Below, piece by piece: positions 23,504-28,298 of a stretch of DNA of 28,298 bases. Numbering within the stretch: the stretch's first letter is position 1; every line of letters starts with the position of its first letter. The notes beneath the pieces were generated by a model. It worked only from the letters and a program-made list of their open reading frames with translations. It had not been told where the DNA came from and did no database searches. The translations under genes were made by a program, and so were the position numbers. Location: NCBI GenBank assembly GCA_003650445.1, contig QMQE01000006.1, forward strand, positions 1 through 28,298, in the 5' to 3' direction. Origin of the DNA: Acidobacteriota bacterium. GTDB taxonomy: Bacteria; Acidobacteriota; Holophagae; Thermotomaculales; Thermotomaculaceae.

Positions 23504-25540
23504 TCATCTGATCAACACTGCCGCACTGGCGTTAATGCTGTAATTGAAGGTTCTGAGTGCCCACTCGGATGCTGATTCAGCTGCTGCACTTGTACCCTTT
23601 GTTGCCGCCGGATTGATAATCATCGGCGTGCCGGTCTGCAGGTAAGAACCCAGATAAGTGACTGCCTGCATCTGCCCCCAATAGGTAAACTCAGGATGGC
23701 TCGGGTCCGGAGCCAGCAGGAACCCGTGGTTCGGGGTATCAAACTGGAACAGGCCGTTGGCTACACCCGGTTCTGCCGTTGACATACCGGTAATCGCATG
23801 TACCACAGGATTCACCTGCGGGAAATTCGGGCCAAAAGCCCTGGCTTCCGCATCACCTGAAATGTTCGGTACAACCGTATCTCCGATTGCTTCCTGCATC
23901 AACACGTATTTAGCTGTTCCTGAAATTGTTCCGTCAAGAACATAGGGCGCATAGTTCGCCGGGTCGGCGGAATCGATAACCGTCTGAGCCATCATGAAGA
24001 ACTGGGAATATTCCGGGGTCCCCGGCAACAGCCCTTCCTCGGCGAGGCCGGCATTGATAACCGGTGCAAAGGTCTGAGAATGGGTGAGGAGCAGACTGAT
24101 TACGCCACCGGGTACGTTGAGTACGGCGGTCTTGATGGCCGGTTCAATGGCCATCAGGCTGGTTCCGGTCATGCCGCCGAGAGATTGTCCGCAATAGACA
24201 AAGTTCATTGGTGCCAGATCAGGTACACTGTCGCCGGTGTAATCCACACCCGCTTCCAGCATTCTCACCAGCATCATCTGATCCACATTGGACTGACGAA
24301 TATTGTCCCTTGCCGTTCTCAGCGACTTCAGGTTCAGAAAAAGTGCGCCGGAAGGATCCAATTCTCCATCCGGAACCATTTCACCTGTGGCATTATTCAT
24401 ATAATCACCTGCACGATCGCCGTGCAACACCAGGTCCATGGATACCGTCGCCAGGCCGGCTGAAGCAAATGTATTGGCAATCGCCAGAGCGTCCATCTTG
24501 GTCCTAGTAAGCCCATGTTGAAAAATCACAACCGGAAATGGGCCTGTTCCCTTCGGTACCACCATAATAAAAGGCACCATGGCAACGTTCTGTTCTTCAA
24601 AATTGCCTTCCGCGTTTTTCATGAAATAGCCAACCAGAGGATTGCTGATGTAATTGGGGGAACCAAAGGCCCCTGTCAGCACGCCACCAACCGCATCATG
24701 GGGGAAGTCAATCCCTGTCTGCGCCATGACCCCCTGATAAAAAGCACCTACCATTGCATCGCCGAGATACTGACCGGCAAACGTAGGAGTAGGCGGCGCC
24801 ATTCCAGCGATTTCCGCCCGGAGTGTCTGGAAATCCTGATAGATGCTCTGGGTTGTAAACACAGAGGCTACCGCAATAGACGTTCTGGGAACGCCGATGG
24901 CAGCCATAAAATCAAACAACGGCTTCATCGCCAACCGAGCCGGTTCCAGCATCGCAGCGGTCTGATCATCCAGAACACTGGTTGTTGAATGACCTTCGGC
25001 ATCTATCAGAGAATTCGCGCTGCGCATCAGGTAAAAAACCTGAGACGGTTCAACGGAATTCCCATTGGTGTCCTGAACCCCTTTGGTTACCACGACAGCG
25101 ATTTTGTGCCTGGAAGGAAGCGGAGATACCGGCACCATAGACACTGAACCGGTTGCCGGATCAAACGGCATAAATGTGACGGCTACTTCCGATTGTGTGA
25201 TCAAATCAATTACTTTAATGGTATCGCTGTTGATCGTATCCGCCTTCGGCGCCCCATCCAGATAGAATGTCATCGCTGAAGTGGTTGAGAATCCATCCAG
25301 TGAATTGACAGATGCGATTGCATCCAATCCATCCGGGTTTGGAATATTTACAAGCCCGGTAGCCGGATTGATCAACAGATCATTGGGGAACGGAATAATA
25401 CTGGCAGTCGGATCAAACAGAGCTGTCGTTACTGGTGGAAGCGGTTGAGATTCGTCCGCTTCCGTATGAGTCGCAGGCGCGCACGCCCACAGGCCTGCAA
25501 GCAACACAGCCATAACCCCGGTTAATAGTACTCTTTTCAT
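23504..25540 (-). CDS. Lipase/esterase lipoprotein (bacterial virulence-factor lipase type, VolA-like)
   Basis: 678 residues. The signal ends at LWAC (Cys20; lipobox with an unusual Trp), followed by Ala, so outer-membrane sorting is expected. Residues about 40-290 resemble the N-terminal domain of bacterial virulence-factor lipases, with many short Asp/Pro repeats. The C-terminal alpha/beta hydrolase has the oxyanion-region IFQHGLTRTK (His342), nucleophile elbow GQSLGG (Ser453), a candidate acid in IGDTVV (Asp554) and a candidate catalytic His605 in TPNHGF. It probably cleaves acyl esters of lysophospholipids or glycerides at the cell surface. Its neighbour fadL-type gene follows immediately. 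The ATG at 25540 has GGGAGG four bases upstream. The substrate is inferred. Confidence 0.88.
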   Translation of the reverse strand: MKRVLLTGVMAVLLAGLWACAPATHTEADESQPLPPVTTALFDPTASIIPFPNDLLINPATGLVNIPNPDGLDAIASVNSLDGFSTTSAMTFYLDGAPKADTINSDTIKVIDLITQSEVAVTFMPFDPATGSVSMVPVSPLPSRHKIAVVVTKGVQDTNGNSVEPSQVFYLMRSANSLIDAEGHSTTSVLDDQTAAMLEPARLAMKPLFDFMAAIGVPRTSIAVASVFTTQSIYQDFQTLRAEIAGMAPPTPTFAGQYLGDAMVGAFYQGVMAQTGIDFPHDAVGGVLTGAFGSPNYISNPLVGYFMKNAEGNFEEQNVAMVPFIMVVPKGTGPFPVVIFQHGLTRTKMDALAIANTFASAGLATVSMDLVLHGDRAGDYMNNATGEMVPDGELDPSGALFLNLKSLRTARDNIRQSNVDQMMLVRMLEAGVDYTGDSVPDLAPMNFVYCGQSLGGMTGTSLMAIEPAIKTAVLNVPGGVISLLLTHSQTFAPVINAGLAEEGLLPGTPEYSQFFMMAQTVIDSADPANYAPYVLDGTISGTAKYVLMQEAIGDTVVPNISGDAEARAFGPNFPQVNPVVHAITGMSTAEPGVANGLFQFDTPNHGFLLAPDPSHPEFTYWGQMQAVTYLGSYLQTGTPMIINPAATKGTSAAAESASEWALRTFNYSINASAAVLIR

Positions 25541-25909
25541 GTCACCTCCCGCAAATTTAAGATTTTGAATGGTAAATGGCCACCCTCGAGAAACTAAATC
25601 TTTTTCTCACCTCCTACATTCGTCAATGTGATTGAAGGAAGTATATCATAAATATTTTACACTCTGCAAATAAAAAATGACGGGATAGCCCCTCCAGGGT
25701 TGAAATTGTTGTGGAAATCATTCCATCTATTGTTTTTTCCATTGGTTACGTGATTATTTTGCAAACGATATTCTTCTGGTAAAACTGTTATCCGGCACTC
25801 ATTCTTCAAAAAATATGGCAAATATCCCCGAGTAATGTGAAGGATTTCAACAAGTTTTAATAGAAAGCAATTCCCATGGGTTAAATCTCGAAATTGCACA
25901 CTTTGAGGC
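25541..25909. other. 369-base gap between the signalling gene and the lipase gene
   Basis: Holds the lipase promoter (25640-25669) and a ~100-base leader. The leader contains a second strong ribosome-site-like AGGAGGTGAG on the minus strand (complement at 25607-25616) without a usable start codon, next to a 6-bp inverted repeat, GAGAAA at 25588-25593 and TTTCTC at 25603-25608. From about 25700 to 25909 I see no gene, no strong hairpin and no repeat. Confidence 0.6.
25640..25669 (-). promoter_or_regulatory. Sigma70-type promoter of the lipase-fadL operon
   Basis: On the minus strand TTGCAG (25664-25669; 4 of 6 to TTGACA) is followed after 18 bases by TATACT (25640-25645; 5 of 6 to TATAAT). 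It lies about 100 bases before the lipase start codon, giving a leader that carries the orphan ribosome site and inverted repeat described for this gap. No sigma54-type GG/GC elements were found here. Confidence 0.55.
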
Positions 25910-27958
25910 TCAGAATGTGGAAATAATCCGATTTCCACCGGATTTCCGGGCCCTCAACAGGGCATCCAATGCTGCTTCAAAGAGATAATTCCGGTCCGAA
26001 AGGTTTGGAAACCGCGCAACACCTGCACTGAAGGTTGCGTTCACCTTAGTCTCACCACAGGAAAAAGACAAAGACGAATACCTTTTCTGCAGCTCTGATA
26101 ACAAGCGGGAAATCCGCTGGCCTGCCATTCCAGTGAAAAATGCGGCAAAAATACCGCCCCCAGCCTGTCCAATCCTGTCCCGTCCCTGCATTTTCCCCCG
26201 AATTAATCTGCACAATGCTGCCAACAACCGGTCCACTCCCCGCTCCCCGACTTTTCTGTTCAACTCTGCCACGTGATCCAGGCCAAACACGGCCACAGCC
26301 ATAGAAGCTGCCGACCGGGATGCCCATTTTAATTCAGTCTCCATAGCCTCCATAAAATGGCTGTATCGGTCGACTCCCGGGAGATAATACTTTTCCCGGC
26401 TGTCCCGAACCAACCGCCAGCATCTTGCGCGACTTTTCACGGAAAATGCAAGGCGGCTGAGAGGATTCGATGTCGAAACGACACCTGTGACACCGTTGAC
26501 TTCCAGCTCGTTCAGCTCCTCAGGAGAAATGGAATCCCCATTCACAAGAACCGGGATATCCTGTCGCCATACCCGAATCGTCCGAACCTGAGCTATTGTC
26601 TTTTGAATTGGCTTTTGAAAATCCAGCAATACCACGTCAGGCTGAAATTCCCGAATTGCCCCAAAAATCATATCTACTTCGCAGGATGACGCAAGAAAAC
26701 CTTCCTGCCGAAACAGGATTTGAAAATGCTCAGACATCGCCATTTCTGCCATCACAATCAAAAGTCGATACGGTTCTTCAGCCTTTGATCTTTCTTCATC
26801 CTTTTCCAATGCCCACACAACATCGTAAACGTCAGCGGATTCCTTCACCCATTTCCAGCAGAATTCCTCATTTCCCGATTTTAACACCCCGCCTACCCTT
26901 CCTGGCCCATTGCCGACAGCCACCACATTCAACGGCGTCTCTCTGCCACACACATCCAGTTTCTCCATCCAGACGGTTCCGCTGGGAATTTGACGAAGGT
27001 CCAGCACCACATTTCTGCTTTCCAGTGAAAAATCTTTTCGTCCGATCTCTCCAAACCGGAAAAGCCGTGCCTTGTACCCAAAAGAGGCCAGCCCTTTCAC
27101 CAACGCTTCCAGCTTATGAGGAGCCATGCTCACAATTGCCAGCGGGATTCCCGCCTCTTCTTCCCCTTCAGCGTTTTCTTCAGCATCTGACAAGCCTTTG
27201 ATCTTTGAAGTCGAATCATCCCCTCCATTTTTGCCAGTTGATTCTGCCAGTAAATCCAGCAAATCTGATACTTCTTTCTGCTGACTCTTGATAATTGCTC
27301 CGCCATTTTCATCGATATCACTCAGCGTTTTTTCCAGTTGCCTGCATATGCGGCTGACTTCATGAAAGCCGTACAAGGCGGCAGAACCGGTCAAGCGGTG
27401 GACTTTTGTTCTCATCGCAAGCAAATCGGCCGGATCTTCCTGATCCAATCGGTAACGATTCCAAAGCTCTTCAATCTCAAGCAGATCATCCGGAAGCTCA
27501 GCGCCAAAAGAAATCGCCTCTTTCTCAATACTCTTCTTGACCATTTCCATATGTGCATCAATCTCATCATTGTCTCCGTTACCGGGAAAAAGTCCCTGAA
27601 TCACCTTTGCAAATTCTTTGACATCAAATGGCTTTTCTACATAGGCATCCACACGAACATCCCTGGCTTCCAGTCGAAACTTCAATCTCTTATAGATTGC
27701 TGTCATTGCAACGATACGCGTAGCGGACAAAGAAGGATTACTGCGGACGGCCTTGCAGATTTCAAGCCCATGAAGTTTTGGCAACAACATATCAGTGACG
27801 AGAAGGTCCGGTTTTTCCTGCATGACAAGGGCTAAGCCCTTCTCCCCATCTGCAGCACACTTGACATCAAACTCCAGTCTCGTCAGAAGCAGACGTACCA
27901 GATCTGATATCCGTGTTTCATCATCAATAACAACCGCTTTCCGGCGTCCTGGATCCAC
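25910..27958 (-). CDS. Multi-domain signalling protein: receiver - HPt - two degenerate receivers - degenerate GGDEF
   Basis: 682 residues, GTG start at 27958 with GGGAGG 10 bases upstream. Receiver 1 (about 5-125) is intact: D12/D13, phosphoacceptor D56 in TDMLLP, Thr86, Lys109 in EKPF. An HPt-type helix bundle follows, with the phosphorylatable His187 in KVHRLTGSA. About 270-395 (PLAIVSMAPHKLEAL ... NVVLDLRQIP) and about 398-510 (LLIVMAEMAMSEHF ... VVLLDFQKP) have receiver-like strand patterns but lack the acidic pair and the conserved Lys. The C-terminal GGDEF-like domain has GGGIF (about 600-604) in place of GGDEF and no RxxD inhibitory site, so diguanylate cyclase activity is unlikely. 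It is likely a phosphorelay hub or scaffold. Its partners are not identified; the cheA operon lies at the other end of the window. Confidence 0.88.
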   Translation of the reverse strand: MDPGRRKAVVIDDETRISDLVRLLLTRLEFDVKCAADGEKGLALVMQEKPDLLVTDMLLPKLHGLEICKAVRSNPSLSATRIVAMTAIYKRLKFRLEARDVRVDAYVEKPFDVKEFAKVIQGLFPGNGDNDEIDAHMEMVKKSIEKEAISFGAELPDDLLEIEELWNRYRLDQEDPADLLAMRTKVHRLTGSAALYGFHEVSRICRQLEKTLSDIDENGGAIIKSQQKEVSDLLDLLAESTGKNGGDDSTSKIKGLSDAEENAEGEEEAGIPLAIVSMAPHKLEALVKGLASFGYKARLFRFGEIGRKDFSLESRNVVLDLRQIPSGTVWMEKLDVCGRETPLNVVAVGNGPGRVGGVLKSGNEEFCWKWVKESADVYDVVWALEKDEERSKAEEPYRLLIVMAEMAMSEHFQILFRQEGFLASSCEVDMIFGAIREFQPDVVLLDFQKPIQKTIAQVRTIRVWRQDIPVLVNGDSISPEELNELEVNGVTGVVSTSNPLSRLAFSVKSRARCWRLVRDSREKYYLPGVDRYSHFMEAMETELKWASRSAASMAVAVFGLDHVAELNRKVGERGVDRLLAALCRLIRGKMQGRDRIGQAGGGIFAAFFTGMAGQRISRLLSELQKRYSSLSFSCGETKVNATFSAGVARFPNLSDRNYLFEAALDALLRARKSGGNRIISTF

Positions 27959-28000
27959 TATTTGGAAACCTCCCGGTAAACTATCTTTTTGTAAGTTAAA

Positions 28001-28029
28001 ATTATAGAGATAAACCCGGCTTATGTACA
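28001..28029 (-). promoter_or_regulatory. Sigma70-type promoter of the receiver-HPt-GGDEF gene
   Basis: On the minus strand a perfect -10 TATAAT (28001-28006) lies 17 bases after TGTACA (28024-28029; 4 of 6 to TTGACA). It is about 43 bases upstream of the GTG start, with GGGAGG between them. Confidence 0.65.
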
Positions 28030-28125
28030 GTAAATTTCAAGAAGAAAGGTGAATTTCCGTTCTAAGCAAACATATTTGCAATTTGGAGATGGAAGCAGCA
28101 GAAACCGGCGCCAGACTCACTAAGA

Positions 28126-28158
28126 CAAGGTTGAGTGGAAGGCAAGGTTGAGGTTGAG
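28126..28158. repeat. Short direct repeats CAAGGTTGAG / GTTGAG
   Basis: CAAGGTTGAG occurs at 28126-28135 and 28143-28152, and GTTGAG is then repeated in tandem at 28153-28158. The unit is short and imperfectly spaced; no CRISPR-like regularity. Confidence 0.55.
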
Positions 28159-28203
28159 CCCGGATGGGGAAAGACCGGGAAATGTAAACTCTCTGAGTTT
28201 TCT

Positions 28204-28226
28204 TACCCCTACTCCTACCCCTACTT
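28204..28226. repeat. CCTACT-type simple repeat in the intergenic region
   Basis: TACCCCTACTCCTACCCCTA-type sequence; 28208-28221 match bases 1-14 of the window exactly. Outside any gene. Confidence 0.6.
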
Positions 28227-28298
28227 GCCTGAGGGGAAGATCGGAAGGGAAGGGAAGAGACGAGATGGAGAAGAATTTAACACAAGGGCACTAAGGCA

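Larger units (their letters stand above)
27959..28298. other. Non-coding region with promoter and low-complexity repeats
   Basis: The stretch upstream of the signalling gene holds its promoter (28001-28029), then repeated CAAGGTTGAG copies (28126-28135 and 28143-28152), a CCTACT-type run, a purine-rich GGAAGGGAAGGGAA stretch (about 28235-28256) and, at the edge, AACACAAGGGCACTAAGGCA (28279-28298). No open reading frame of interest is present. The mixture looks like intergenic low-complexity DNA rather than a mobile element. Confidence 0.6.

Noticed and set aside
22228..25669. Sigma54-type promoter upstream of the regulators or the lipase operon
   Set aside because: Searched for GG-N10-GC elements of the TGGCAC-N5-TTGCA type by eye; none with correct spacing was found, though a computed scan could still find a weak one.
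25700..25735. Intrinsic terminator after the signalling gene
   Set aside because: A CCCTGGAGGGG/GGGGCTATCCC region before a T-rich stretch gives only 3-4 bp stems; too weak to call.
25657..25938. 93-residue minus-strand frame in the gap before the lipase
   Set aside because: Starts inside the end of the signalling gene, has no ribosome site, and overlaps the lipase promoter -35; no family resemblance.
26596..27201. 201-residue plus-strand frame, Pro/Ser-rich
   Set aside because: Antisense to the signalling protein; its composition is that of a shadow frame and no motif is visible.
28126..28226. CRISPR-like or mobile-element terminal repeats
   Set aside because: Repeat units are short (6-10 bases), irregularly spaced and lack spacers, target duplications or a transposase.

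Overview
The window carries a diderm (Gram-negative) bacterial chromosome segment: it encodes an outer-membrane secretin, a FadL-type porin, lipoproteins and a complete chemosensory core. The pseudopilins ending in a conserved Tyr-x-x-Trp, the secretin with a C-terminal cohesin-like domain, the DHH-CBS-nucleotidyltransferase fusion and several NtrC-type regulators together suggest Acidobacteriota or a Desulfobacterota-like lineage. That placement is an inference from gene content; there is no rRNA or other marker to settle it. No tRNA, rRNA, CRISPR array, transposase or phage gene was seen.

Layout. (1) 1-3442, plus strand: a tightly overlapping chemosensory operon, cheA (5' end missing) - cheW - cheR - cheB. 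(2) 3473-7634, minus strand, convergent with cheB: a LysM envelope protein, a membrane-anchored thioredoxin and a DHH-CBS-tRNA nucleotidyltransferase fusion, behind a good sigma70-type promoter at 7664-7691. (3) 7708-8700: ribF. (4) 8842-22228, minus strand: one almost gapless block. Reading in its own direction it runs: degenerate NtrC-like regulator, intact NtrC-like sigma54 activator, dnaB, gspF, gspE, pilM-, pilN-, pilO- and pilP-like genes, a TPR-secretin-cohesin lipoprotein, three related pseudopilins and an ArsR-type regulator. This is a hybrid type IV pilus/type II secretion machine with regulators at both ends and the replicative helicase embedded in it. (5) 22247-22278: a perfect 14-bp hairpin separating that block from (6) 22287-25540: a surface-lipase-type lipoprotein followed by a FadL-type transporter, with its own promoter. 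The arrangement resembles the VolA-FadL pair of Vibrio cholerae. (7) 25910-27958: a 682-residue signalling protein with an intact receiver, an HPt domain, two apparently degenerate receivers and a GGDEF domain that has lost its signature. (8) 27959-28298: non-coding DNA with a promoter and low-complexity repeats; a 14-base stretch of it also occurs at base 1 of the window, inside the cheA linker.

Working together: the lipase-FadL pair would release and import fatty acids, and the secretion block would assemble a pseudopilus and export or display proteins, probably under phosphorelay control. The items most worth a second look are the motif-stripped NtrC-like protein beside an intact one, the multi-receiver/HPt/dead-GGDEF protein, the secretin-cohesin fusion, the lipase-FadL operon, and dnaB inside a secretion operon.
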